From Embleya sp040605455 (GTDB lineage: Bacteria; Actinomycetota; Actinomycetes; Streptomycetales; Streptomycetaceae): 52,918 nucleotides of DNA. Numbering within the stretch: position 1 is the stretch's first letter; each line of letters begins with the position of its first letter. Positions 16,262 to 24,269 of this stretch are shown one piece after another. The stretch spans positions 1 to 52,918 of the forward strand of contig NZ_JBEXCV010000052.1 in assembly GCF_040605455.1 (NCBI RefSeq), given 5' to 3'. The position numbers were made by a program, and so were the translations under genes. The notes beneath the pieces were generated by a model. That model searched no databases. It saw nothing but the letters and a program-made list of their open reading frames with translations, and was not told the origin of the DNA.

Positions 16262-16954
16262 ATGGTGGCGAATCAAACCAGAAATCATGAAAGCGCGAGA
16301 GAGGCGCAGCTCCACTCGGGCCCGGGGGTCGTCCCCCGACCGCGAAGAGCTGTCGGGGACCATCCGCATCACGGCCGGCTACTCACGACAAAAGTGGGTT
16401 TGCAAATACCTGCCGACATGACCTTCGAGGACTGGGAGCAGGCCGGGCGCAAACTATCGGGAATCCTGGATTCCTCGTCGTGGTGGCTGGGCGACTGGTT
16501 GGTATATGGGAAGGACCACTACACCGACCTGTACCAACGTGGGATACGCGCGGCTGGGTTAAGCTACCAGACGTTGAGGAATTATGCATGGGTCTCGCGG
16601 CGTTTCGAGTTCAATCGCCGACGATCGGCACTGAGTTTCCAACATCATGCCGAGTTGGCCTCGCTGCCCGTCGCCGAACAGGAGCTGTGGCTGGACCGTG
16701 CCGAAGAGATGAACTGGACCACCAAGCAGTTACGGAACGCCATCCGTGACGTCCGGACGGCGACCGACGGACAGGACGCCCGGCAGGCCGAGGCGACGCG
16801 TCGCCTCGCGGTGCCGGGCGATCGTATCCAGTGGTGGCACAAGGCCGCGGAACAATCGGGGATCGACTTCGAGCAGTGGGTGCTCGCGACGCTGGACAAC
16901 GCCGCCGAGCGGGTCCTGGAGGACGTCGAGGAGCAGGAGAGCATCAGCGCCTGA
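16262..16954 (+). CDS. LmbU-family transcriptional regulator
   Basis: A member of the LmbU/NovE/HmtD family, pathway regulators found in antibiotic clusters. The conserved core runs LTTKVGLQIPADMTFEDW, SSWWLGDWLVYG, LSYQTLRNYAWVSRRF, LSFQHHAELASLP and WTTKQLRNAIRD. The start is uncertain. GGAGG at 16256-16260 suits GTG 16265 (ATG 16262 is too close), but the first ~43 residues in this frame look unlike the family. The other frame, from ATG 16287, reads more naturally (EELSGTIRITAGYS) and would join the core only through a frameshift near 16380. ATG 16418 would lose conserved residues. Expected targets are nearby or cluster promoters. Confidence 0.82.
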   Translation: MVANQTRNHESAREAQLHSGPGVVPRPRRAVGDHPHHGRLLTTKVGLQIPADMTFEDWEQAGRKLSGILDSSSWWLGDWLVYGKDHYTDLYQRGIRAAGLSYQTLRNYAWVSRRFEFNRRRSALSFQHHAELASLPVAEQELWLDRAEEMNWTTKQLRNAIRDVRTATDGQDARQAEATRRLAVPGDRIQWWHKAAEQSGIDFEQWVLATLDNAAERVLEDVEEQESISA

Positions 16955-17736
16955 CGTCAGGCAATCGAGGTACACGGGGTGATCGAGGCAGCCGAACCGC
17001 CCGAGGCGGCTCGGCGCGCCACGATCCCGGGGGCCTGTGCTCGCGAGCGCGGGCCCCTTCGGTTCTCTGCGGGAAGCCGCCCGGGTCGGCGCAGTCGGCT
17101 CGTCCGCGCGGCCCTCGCGCGATGCCGCGGGAGCGGTCGACGGATGCGGATATGTTCCTCGGCAATGTGGCGCCGGACGAATCGTCGGCCCATTCCTCGA
17201 TCGCCCGCGCGTCGGGAATAGCCGACAGGGGCGTCGCGAAACAGCCGTCCGCCGGGCTGCCGTTCGGCGGCGACAGTGCCGATGGATTACCCGAATCGGC
17301 TCGACCATCCACGGACCCTCCGGCTCGCCATACTGCGCGGGAACGAAAATCCGGAAGTCACCCCTTCGGTAATCCGGCGCGGTCATCCCCCGGTGCACTA
17401 CGGCCTCATCAGAGGAGCCGGCGGTTCAGCGCACGGTACAAGCGAGTCGGCGGGCCGACCGGAGCGTTGTCCCGTCGGCAGGACGGCGTTGGCCGTTGTA
17501 TTGCGGGCCGGGCCCTTGAAAGCTTTGCCCGGCCCCTCTACGTTGAAGCTGCGGTGCCCGCCGACGCAATACCGAATGCGTTTCTCCCGGACGGCCGATC
17601 GAGTGGCGCGGGAGTATGGGCACGTCGGACGATGTTCATCGTGAATCCCCGACCAGGGTCCTCCTTTGGTTTCCGTGACCGACCCGTCGAAGATACGGAA
17701 GTTCCTGTCGCCGCCACGCTAGCGGGAGAGTTTTCT
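16955..17736. other. 780-bp interval between the LmbU and N-hydroxylase genes
   Basis: Both strands hold short protein-like frames near 17270-17390 (plus: MDYPNRLDHPRTLRLAILRG; minus: MTAPDYRRGDFRIFVPAQYG), and neither has a good SD or continues cleanly. One of them may be a small or broken gene. A hairpin with arms GGGCCGGGC/GCCCGGCCC at 17505-17513 / 17527-17535 and an AAAGCTTT loop core could be an attenuator or terminator. No iron box was seen before the N-hydroxylase. Confidence 0.35.
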
Positions 17737-19083
17737 ATGGGCACTTTTGCACGCGAGATCTACGACGTGGTGGGCATCGGGTTCGGCCCGTCCAATCTGT
17801 CGCTGGCCATTGCGTTGGACGAGTATCGATCCGAGGGCCCGGACAACCGGCCGAAGCCGTCGGCGATGTTCTTCGAGCGACAGCCCTCGTTCGGCTGGCA
17901 CCGCAATATGCTGTTGCCCACGACGACCATGCAGATCTCCTTCATGAAGGATCTGGCCACGTTCCGCAATCCGGTGTCGCGGTTCAGCTTCGTGTCGTAT
18001 CTGCACGCGTCGGATCGGTTGACGCAGTTCGTCAACAACCAGGACTTCTTTCCGACGCGCCAGGAATTCCACCAGTACCTGGAATGGGCGGCGGCCGGCT
18101 TCGCCGACCGGGTCCGCTACGGCACCGAGGTCACCGGGATTCGACTGCCGGCGACGACCGAGGCCGGAGCGGCCGAGGCGTACGTGGAACTGGAGATCCG
18201 CAGCGGCTCCGCGACCCGGGTGGTGCACGCGCGCAACGTGGCCATCTCGACCGGCCTGGTGCCGCGCATGCCCCAGGGCGTGCAGAGCGACGAACGGGTT
18301 TGGCACAGCTCGGAGTTCCTGGACAAGTACAGCCGGATGAACCCTTCCGAGCTGAAGACGGTGGCGGTGGTCGGCGCGGGCCAGAGCGCGGCCGAGATCA
18401 CCCGCTACTTCTACGACGAACTGCCGCACGCGCAGGTCTACTCGATCATTCCGTCCTACGGCTACTGCGTGGCCGACGACACCCCCTTCGCGAACCAGAT
18501 CTTCGACCCGGGCGCCGTGGACACCTACTACTTCGGCACGGATCGCTCCCGAGAGGCGTTCTGGCACTACCACCGCAACACCAACTACTCGGTGGTCGAC
18601 GACGAGGTGATCCGGGACCTGTACCGGCGCTCGTACGACGAAGAGGTTCGCGGCCTCGACCGGTTGCGTTTCCTCAACCTGACCAGGGTGGACCAGGTCA
18701 AGCGGGCCGGTGACGAGACGCGGGTGTCACTGCTGTCGTCGGCCGACGAGACACCGGAACTGGACGTGGACGCCATCGTGTTCGCCACCGGGTACGACGG
18801 GATGGAGCCGACCGCACTGCTCGGCGACCTCGACCGGTACTGCCTGCGCGACGAGAAGGGCCGGCATCGGGTCGCCCGCGACTACCGGCTGGTCACCACT
18901 CCCGAACTGGGTTGCGGCATCTACCTCCAGGGCGGCACCGAGCACACCCACGGCCTGACCTCGTCGTTGCTGTCGAACCTGGCCATCCGCAGCGGCGAGA
19001 TCGCCGAATCCATGATCGGCCGGCGTGCCGAGTCGGCGGCGGAGACACCGTTTCGTCGAGTGGGCGCCGGCGAGACCGGGTGA
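17737..19083 (+). CDS. L-ornithine/L-lysine N-monooxygenase
   Basis: A 448-residue flavin-dependent N-hydroxylating monooxygenase (SidA/PvdA/IucD family), which makes N5-hydroxyornithine or N6-hydroxylysine using FAD, NADPH and O2. FAD-binding GIGFGPSN is at residues 13-20, the substrate/FAD region is LLPTTTMQISFMKDLATFR, NADPH-binding is VVGAGQSAAEI near 212-222, then ATGYDGMEP and the C-terminal HGLTSSLLSNLAIRSGEI. The start ATG 17737 has GGGAGAG about 6 bases upstream. Products normally feed siderophores or piperazate, but no NRPS, NIS synthetase or piperazate synthase gene is in the window. A terminator follows. Confidence 0.9.
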   Translation: MGTFAREIYDVVGIGFGPSNLSLAIALDEYRSEGPDNRPKPSAMFFERQPSFGWHRNMLLPTTTMQISFMKDLATFRNPVSRFSFVSYLHASDRLTQFVNNQDFFPTRQEFHQYLEWAAAGFADRVRYGTEVTGIRLPATTEAGAAEAYVELEIRSGSATRVVHARNVAISTGLVPRMPQGVQSDERVWHSSEFLDKYSRMNPSELKTVAVVGAGQSAAEITRYFYDELPHAQVYSIIPSYGYCVADDTPFANQIFDPGAVDTYYFGTDRSREAFWHYHRNTNYSVVDDEVIRDLYRRSYDEEVRGLDRLRFLNLTRVDQVKRAGDETRVSLLSSADETPELDVDAIVFATGYDGMEPTALLGDLDRYCLRDEKGRHRVARDYRLVTTPELGCGIYLQGGTEHTHGLTSSLLSNLAIRSGEIAESMIGRRAESAAETPFRRVGAGETG

Positions 19084-19101
19084 CCCCTTCCATCCGGAGC
19101 C

Positions 19102-19131
19102 TACGGCCCGTCGGCACCCCGACGGGCCGTA
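19102..19131. terminator. Terminator between N-hydroxylase and methyltransferase
   Basis: A perfect 13-base stem (19102-19114 / 19119-19131) with loop CACC, placed between convergent genes. Confidence 0.82.
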
Positions 19132-19174
19132 CCCCATTCCCGACGGCCGACGACCGACGGTCGACGACCGACGG

Positions 19175-20053
19175 TCAGGGCTTGACGCCGACCGCGCCGT
19201 AGCCCCAGACGTTCTCGACCGCGTCCAGGGGGTGGTCCGGCTCCGCGTCCGGGTTCCAGTGGGTGCGCAGGCCCGGCTCGACCAGGTCGAAGCCGGTGAA
19301 CATCGACAGGATCTCGTCGTGGCTGCGCATGGTCATCTCGGCGGAGGCGTTCTTCCAGCCGTCGGCGCCCTTGCGGGCCTGGTTCGGGTTGGCGTCGAAG
19401 GACGCGTGCGAGAGCAGCAGCATGCTGCCGGCCGGCAGCGCGTCGCGGAGTCGGGCGACGATCTCGTGCGGCTTCTCGTCGTCCCGGATGAAGTGCAGTA
19501 TCGCGACCAGCATCAGCGCCACGGGCTCACCGAAGTCGATCACCTCCAGCACCTCGGGTGCGGACAGGATGTCCTGGGGCGAGCGCAGATCGGCGTGGGT
19601 GAAGGTGGTCCGGCCGGGCCCGGCGTCGGTCATCAGTGCCCGCCCGTGCACCAGCACGATCGGGTCGTTGTCCACGTACGCCACCCGGGCGTCCGGAGCG
19701 ATCTCGTGCGCCACTTCGTGCGTGTTGCCCGACGTGGGGATGCCGGTGCCGATGTCCAGGAACTGGCGGATGCCCCGGCGCGCGGCGTAGCGCACGGCGC
19801 GGCGCAGGAAGAGCCGATTGAGCTGGAGGGTGACCGGCAGGTCGGGGATGGCGGCGACGATGGCGTCGGCCGTCGCGCGGTCGACCGCGAAGTTGTTCTT
19901 GCCGCCCAGCAGATAGTCGTAGATTCGGGCGGTGTGCGGAATGCTCGTGTCGATCCGAGCGGGCAACCGCCGACTTTCGACCTCGTCGAGGCGAGGCAGC
20001 CGCCACGCCTTCTCGTTACGGTCTCCCGCGTCCCCCGCCGGTATGGATGTCAC
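19175..20053 (-). CDS. SAM-dependent methyltransferase, DUF574 (Methyltransf_19)
   Basis: A 292-residue actinobacterial DUF574 methyltransferase. Landmarks are the N-terminal PARIDTSIPHTARIYDYLLGG signature region, the SAM-binding loop FLDIGTGIPT, VAYVDNDPIVLVHG and ALMLVAILHFI. These proteins are very numerous in Streptomyces and mostly of unknown substrate. The start GTG 20053 has GGAGG 9 bases upstream. It points toward the N-hydroxylase gene but has its own terminator, so co-function is uncertain. Confidence 0.9.
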   Translation of the reverse strand: MTSIPAGDAGDRNEKAWRLPRLDEVESRRLPARIDTSIPHTARIYDYLLGGKNNFAVDRATADAIVAAIPDLPVTLQLNRLFLRRAVRYAARRGIRQFLDIGTGIPTSGNTHEVAHEIAPDARVAYVDNDPIVLVHGRALMTDAGPGRTTFTHADLRSPQDILSAPEVLEVIDFGEPVALMLVAILHFIRDDEKPHEIVARLRDALPAGSMLLLSHASFDANPNQARKGADGWKNASAEMTMRSHDEILSMFTGFDLVEPGLRTHWNPDAEPDHPLDAVENVWGYGAVGVKP

Positions 20054-20255
20054 GTTCGCATGCCTCCGCACAACCGATTCCCTACGTTCGCCGAGGGTAC
20101 TGCGGACACTCGCGGTTTGGGTTCGCGCAGAGGTGCTGTCGAGGAATCGGTACACACCCGAAGTCGTCGGGCAACCAACCGGATCGAACCGGTGGATGGG
20201 GTCGGTGCCGGCGGTCGGCCCCCGTGGCGCGGACCGCCGGCCGATGCCCGAGGAA

Positions 20256-22034
20256 CTACTCGGGCACGCCTTCGTCGACCCAGCGGGCGAACGCGTCCAC
20301 CCGGTCCGCCGGCCAGGCGCCGTCGCATGGCATGGTGCCCTGGCGCAGTCGGGCCAGGATCGCCTCGGCATGCGCGCTGACGTCGGCGTGCGACCACAGG
20401 TCGAACATGAAGCTCATCGACTTGCGGTCCATCTCCCGGAACAGCGGCTTGATGTGCTCGGCGAAACCGATCGCCTCATCAGCGGCCGGCAACGGCATGT
20501 CGGTCGTCTCCTCGTTGGACGGCGGGGCCAGGGCGGACACCCGGGCACCGGGGGTGGCGCTGCAGACCCACCACCAGCGGGGCACCGGCATGTGGGCCGG
20601 CGGGCGGGCACCGGGCTGCGAGTTCTCCACCGCGATCCGCGAGCCCCACTCGACGTAGCCGGCGAACGCCGCGCGGAACTCGGCGTCGGTGGGCAGGCCC
20701 GCGTCGTCGGCGGCGAGGCTGATCAACTGGGCCCAGCGGGCCCGCCATTCCTCCTTGAGCGCCTTGCCGGCGTGCTCGCCGACCATGTGGTCGTAGCCGC
20801 CGTAGTGCTCGGTGTACAGCTTGGGTCCGCCGAACGTCTCGACCAGCCAGGCCGCCACCCGCTCCGGGTGATCGGGTGCCATCCGGGCGAACAGCGGAGC
20901 CAGCAAGGGGTCTTGGGGGACGTACTTGTCGTAGAAGATGTGCGTCATCCGGGTCAGCGCGGGCAACCCGCCGGCCCATTCGTAGAGCGTGGGCTCGGCG
21001 GAGGGCGGCGGATCCGCGAAGCCGACGTACCAGTGCATGCCGCTACAGAACGGCTTGTTCCGCGACCGGCCGCACCGGCACAGGCTGTAGTGCTCGGTCG
21101 GCGCGCCCGGACCGCGCGGCTCCGGCTCGCCGTCGGCACTCACCAGCGGGATCCCGCCGGTCACCCGGTACGGGCCGTCCAACGACACCTCGATCGCCGG
21201 TTCGCGCTGCTGCGGCGGTGGTTGCCGACCGTCGAGCAGGTAGTCCAGGGCCCCGGACGGACAGGCCCGGACGGTCCGGACGATCTCGTCCATCCGGCCG
21301 CCGGACGGCGCCACGAACGGCTCCTCCTTCTGCCGGAAGACCGAGGAAAGCCGGTCGGTGCACAGGCCCGAGTGCGCGCACAGGCCGCGGTTGTCGGTCA
21401 CCACGACCGGGTCGCCGGGATGGCTGTGCCGTTCGTCCGGCACCCGGGCGGGATCCTTGGCGCCGCTGAAGCCGATCCGGGCGTGGCTGCCGTCGCACAG
21501 CGGCTTGGTGGCGGACTCGCCGCACCGGCACAGCGCGGTCTGCGGCAACACCGGGATCGGCTCGCCGAGCCGGTCGGTGACGTGGGTCGCGTTGGTGACC
21601 AGGTACGGGCCGTTTGGCGCGACCTGGATGCGGGCGGGCAACTCGGCCTGGATCGCCGCGAACTCGGCGACCAACGCGGCCCGGCTCGCGTCGTCGTCGG
21701 CGAACAGCCAGGCCAGGTGTTGCAGGGCCGCCGCGGCCTCGAGCAGGGTCGGCGGCGGTTCGCCCGCGACCTCGGTGCGCAACCGGGTGACGTCCGAGGC
21801 GAGTTCGCGGACCATGATCGCCGGATCCCGATCGGCGCCGGTGGAGTCGGCCGGCTCCGGGCCGGTGGAGTCGCCGCCGAGGGCGAGCAATGCCTCGGTC
21901 AACGGTCGGATCACCGTGTCGCGCAGCGGCTCGGCCGCGTCGGCGTCGATCATCCGGCCGGTCAGTTCATGGTCGAGAACACGGGCCCGGATCAGCAGCG
22001 TCCGCAGCCGAGCCTCGATCGGCGCGCCGGTCAT
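20256..22034 (-). CDS. CDGSH / 4Fe-4S / CDGSH / truncated-haemoglobin fusion
   Basis: A 592-residue cytoplasmic redox protein with several cofactor modules. Residues 1-135 are helical, with unknown fold. CDGSH [2Fe-2S] site 1 is at 169-184 (CRCGESATKPLCDGSH). A Fer4_19-type domain at about 205-268 holds Cys219, Cys225 and Cys258 (GLCAHSGLC, RACPSGAL). CDGSH site 2 is at 319-334 (CRCGRSRNKPFCSGMH, with Asp replaced by Ser but all ligands kept). A group-II truncated haemoglobin at about 355-475 has probable proximal His421. A C-terminal module at 522-592 contains MPCDGAWP and a conserved Trp. ATG 22034 has only a weak SD. It is divergent from a TetR gene with a palindrome between them. A role in NO/O2 or redox sensing or chemistry is inferred. 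Confidence 0.87.
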   Translation of the reverse strand: MTGAPIEARLRTLLIRARVLDHELTGRMIDADAAEPLRDTVIRPLTEALLALGGDSTGPEPADSTGADRDPAIMVRELASDVTRLRTEVAGEPPPTLLEAAAALQHLAWLFADDDASRAALVAEFAAIQAELPARIQVAPNGPYLVTNATHVTDRLGEPIPVLPQTALCRCGESATKPLCDGSHARIGFSGAKDPARVPDERHSHPGDPVVVTDNRGLCAHSGLCTDRLSSVFRQKEEPFVAPSGGRMDEIVRTVRACPSGALDYLLDGRQPPPQQREPAIEVSLDGPYRVTGGIPLVSADGEPEPRGPGAPTEHYSLCRCGRSRNKPFCSGMHWYVGFADPPPSAEPTLYEWAGGLPALTRMTHIFYDKYVPQDPLLAPLFARMAPDHPERVAAWLVETFGGPKLYTEHYGGYDHMVGEHAGKALKEEWRARWAQLISLAADDAGLPTDAEFRAAFAGYVEWGSRIAVENSQPGARPPAHMPVPRWWWVCSATPGARVSALAPPSNEETTDMPLPAADEAIGFAEHIKPLFREMDRKSMSFMFDLWSHADVSAHAEAILARLRQGTMPCDGAWPADRVDAFARWVDEGVPE

Positions 22035-22124
22035 GGCCTGCAACCGGTGAGTCGGCTCGACGGGATGATGGGACGGTTGAACACGAAGGTCACGCTCGCT
22101 ACCCCTGTCTCGGTGCGGTGCTGA

Positions 22125-22151
22125 TTCAATACAATACAGGAGTGTATTGAA
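22125..22151. promoter_or_regulatory. TetR operator palindrome
   Basis: TTCAATACA (22125-22133) and TGTATTGAA (22143-22151) form a perfect inverted repeat around ATACAGGAG. A tighter CAATACA-GGAG-TGTATTG palindrome sits within it. It covers the SD (AGGAG) of the tetR-like gene and touches its ATG at 22152, and lies about 90 bases upstream of the fusion gene, so one bound dimer could repress both. Confidence 0.75.
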
Positions 22152-22793
22152 ATGGAAAGTGGCAGTCGCGGTTCCGGTCGCGCCCGGGACAGTGCGATCG
22201 ACGCCCGGATCCTGGCCGTGGCCGGACGCCACCTGGCCCGGGACGGGTACGCCGCGATGTCGCTGGCGGCGGTCGCGCAGGAGGCGGGTACCACCAGGCA
22301 GGCGCTGTACCGCCGCTGGCCCGGCAAGGCCGAACTCGCCGCGGCGGTGGTCGCCGCGCTGGCCGAGGACGAGCCCGGCGACCTTGCCGCGGACAATCCG
22401 TTCACCGTTCTGGTGGCCGAGCTGACCGACTTCCAGCGCGGCGTATCCAAGCCCGGCCGACTCTCGCTCGTCGGCACGATGCTCCAGGACACCACCGACC
22501 CGGACCTGCGCGCCCGCTACCGATCCCGGGTGATCGCCCCACGCCGGGCCCGGCTGCTGGCCGCGCTGGAGTCGGCCCGCCACCAGGGTCACCTCGCCCC
22601 CGACGCCGACCTGGAGATCGCCCTGACGATGTGCACGGGCGCCTGGTACGGCCGCGAACTCGCGGGCGCCCCGATCCCGGCGAACTGGCCGTACCGCACC
22701 GCGTCGCTGATCTGGCGCGCCCTCGGCGGCACGATCCCGCCCGGGACACCGCCGCCGACCCCCGCCTCGGGACCGAGGGCTGACCCGAAATAA
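22152..22793 (+). CDS. TetR-family repressor, divergent from the globin fusion
   Basis: A 213-residue TetR regulator. The N-terminal helix-turn-helix is at about residues 20-65 (ILAVAGRHLARDGYAAMSL, AVAQEAGTTRQALYRRWPGK). The C-terminal ligand domain has the LVGTMLQDTTDPDLRARYR pattern of TetR_C_11-like proteins. The start ATG 22152 abuts a palindromic operator that contains the SD. Divergence from the multi-cofactor fusion implies that gene is its main target. The ligand is unknown. Confidence 0.9.
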   Translation: MESGSRGSGRARDSAIDARILAVAGRHLARDGYAAMSLAAVAQEAGTTRQALYRRWPGKAELAAAVVAALAEDEPGDLAADNPFTVLVAELTDFQRGVSKPGRLSLVGTMLQDTTDPDLRARYRSRVIAPRRARLLAALESARHQGHLAPDADLEIALTMCTGAWYGRELAGAPIPANWPYRTASLIWRALGGTIPPGTPPPTPASGPRADPK

Positions 22794-22810
22794 CGCCCGT
22801 CCGGCCGCCC

Positions 22811-23386
22811 TCAGCCGCTTCGGCGCACGCGGTGCCGGTGCAGGCGGGAACGACCGGCGAGCAGGATCGCCGCCCCGAGCAGGACCCAGGCCCACCGGTC
22901 GAGGTGCAGGGCCCACCCGACGAGCACCGCAGCGAGCGCGAACAGCACGTACCGGCGCCCGGGCCCGCCGCCATCCGACCGCAGCCGACGGAGGACCCGC
23001 CCGCCGCACCCGTCGTCTTCGCGCCATGCGTCCCGCGAAGCCGGTCCGCGCCGACCGGGCCGGCCGTGCCACCGGTGCCGCTCGTGCCCGCCGCGCCGCT
23101 CCTGTCGCTTCGACCACGTCCGGCCGCCCGGTCGATCGTCGGTTCCGTCGGCTCGCGTCGCCGCCGTTGCCGGTACGGCCAGTCCGGCCGTCGCGCGCCG
23201 CAGCGCCGCCACCGAGTCGGCGGTGAATACGGCCGACAACCGGCGGTCGAGGTCCTCGATCTCCAGCGTGCCCATCGCGTAGTGCTCGGCGAGCAGTCCC
23301 GCCGCCGCATCCCGCTCGACCTCGCACACCGGCTCCGAGAAGGGAGACCCGAGCGGCCCGAGCGCGGGCTGCGCGTCCTCGGTCAT
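22811..23386 (-). CDS. DUF1707 (SHOCT-like) membrane protein
   Basis: A 191-residue protein with an N-terminal DUF1707 domain (residues 20-65: ERDAAAGLLAEHYAMGTLEI, then DLDRRLSAV), a long basic linker, and two membrane helices near the C-terminus (YVLFALAAVLVGWAL; WAWVLLGAAILLAG). DUF1707 is an actinobacterial domain of unknown function, usually next to membrane segments. The start at 23386 overlaps the stop of the truncated MFS gene (ATGA), so they are one operon. Confidence 0.82.
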   Translation of the reverse strand: MTEDAQPALGPLGSPFSEPVCEVERDAAAGLLAEHYAMGTLEIEDLDRRLSAVFTADSVAALRRATAGLAVPATAATRADGTDDRPGGRTWSKRQERRGGHERHRWHGRPGRRGPASRDAWREDDGCGGRVLRRLRSDGGGPGRRYVLFALAAVLVGWALHLDRWAWVLLGAAILLAGRSRLHRHRVRRSG

Positions 23387-24138
23387 CGATGCCCTCCGTT
23401 CGGGTCGGCTGCCGCTGCGGCGGCGATCGCGAGCGGAGAGTCGATCGGGTCGACCGCGGGCCGCCCGGGCAGCGGGGCCTCGGCCGGCCCGCCGTGCTCC
23501 TCGTCGCGGGCCCGGCGCGGCAGCAGGAACGCGGTGAGCAGGACGAGTGCGAGCGCGGCCACGACCACCCACAGGGTCTGTTCCAACGCGTGGGTGTACG
23601 CGCCGGCCCGTCGCGAGCCGTGCGATCCGGCTGCGGCGTCGAAGAAGAGCGTGCCCAGAACCGCGACGCCCAGCGTGGCGCCGAGTTGCTGGTTGGCGTC
23701 CAGTAGGCCGGACGCGGAGCCGGTCTCGTGCTCGTCGACGCTCGCCGGCGCGATGTCGAAGAACGGGGCGAGCACCAGGCCCATGCCGACCCCCGTGAAC
23801 AGCAGGGCCGGCGCGAGGTGCCGGGCGTCGGCGCCCACCTGATGCAGCGTCAAGGACAGTGCGGCCACGCCCGCGGCCATCACCACGGCGCCCGCGTGCA
23901 GCACGGTTCGGCCGAACCGGGGCACCAGCACCGCCCCAGCGGCCACCGCACCGAGCACCACGCCCAGCGCGATCGGGGTGCTCGCCAGACCGGCGTGGAT
24001 GGCCGACCAACCCAGCCCGATCTGGAGGAACAGGCCGAACACCAGGATCAGTCCGTTCATCGCGGCGAAGAACACCAGTCCCGGCGCCGAGGGCCGATCC
24101 GGGGTCGGCGCCGGCGACGGGAATGTGTTGACGTCCAT
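23383..24138 (-). CDS. MFS transporter, C-terminal half only (DHA2-like)
   Basis: A 251-residue protein that matches only the second half (about six or seven helices) of a 14-TM EmrB/QacA-type exporter. LVFFAAMNGLILVFGLFLQI, GVGMGLVLAPFFD and SGLLDANQQLGATLG are typical of helices 8-14. The first ~230 residues, with the A motif and proton-relay residues, are absent. Yet the stub keeps a fresh start (ATG 24138, SD AGGAG), a coupled downstream gene and a divergent TetR gene with tandem operators. It may be a recent deletion or a working half-transporter. Confidence 0.75.
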   Translation of the reverse strand: MDVNTFPSPAPTPDRPSAPGLVFFAAMNGLILVFGLFLQIGLGWSAIHAGLASTPIALGVVLGAVAAGAVLVPRFGRTVLHAGAVVMAAGVAALSLTLHQVGADARHLAPALLFTGVGMGLVLAPFFDIAPASVDEHETGSASGLLDANQQLGATLGVAVLGTLFFDAAAGSHGSRRAGAYTHALEQTLWVVVAALALVLLTAFLLPRRARDEEHGGPAEAPLPGRPAVDPIDSPLAIAAAAAADPNGGHR

Positions 24139-24150
24139 GACTCTCCTCGA

Positions 24151-24183
24151 CGAATGGTGTTCGTTCACGACGAATCGCGTTCG
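24151..24183. promoter_or_regulatory. Tandem TetR operators CGAA-N5-TTCG
   Basis: CGAATGGTGTTCG (24151-24163) and CGAATCGCGTTCG (24171-24183) are 13-base palindromes whose starts are 20 bases apart, two helical turns. They lie between the divergent half-MFS and tetR-like genes, the expected place for autoregulated TetR binding. Confidence 0.65.
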
Positions 24184-24269
24184 ATATGCCGATCGCCGTT
24201 CGTTACAGGAGTCAGTGTTCGGGTCAACTACGCTGTTCGCAACCCTCGATCGAAACAGGACGGCAACAG

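Noticed and set aside
16250..20053. A complete siderophore or piperazate gene cluster
   Set aside because: No NRPS, NIS synthetase, acyltransferase for hydroxamate, exporter, iron box or piperazate synthase was found.
19932..22124. A 730-codon plus-strand frame
   Set aside because: Antisense shadow of the globin-fusion gene; the minus strand carries clear CDGSH and globin motifs.
22035..23327. Extension of the globin fusion upstream to about 23327
   Set aside because: The extension is antisense to the TetR and DUF1707-side DNA, reads as Arg/Gly noise, and would cross the palindromic operator.
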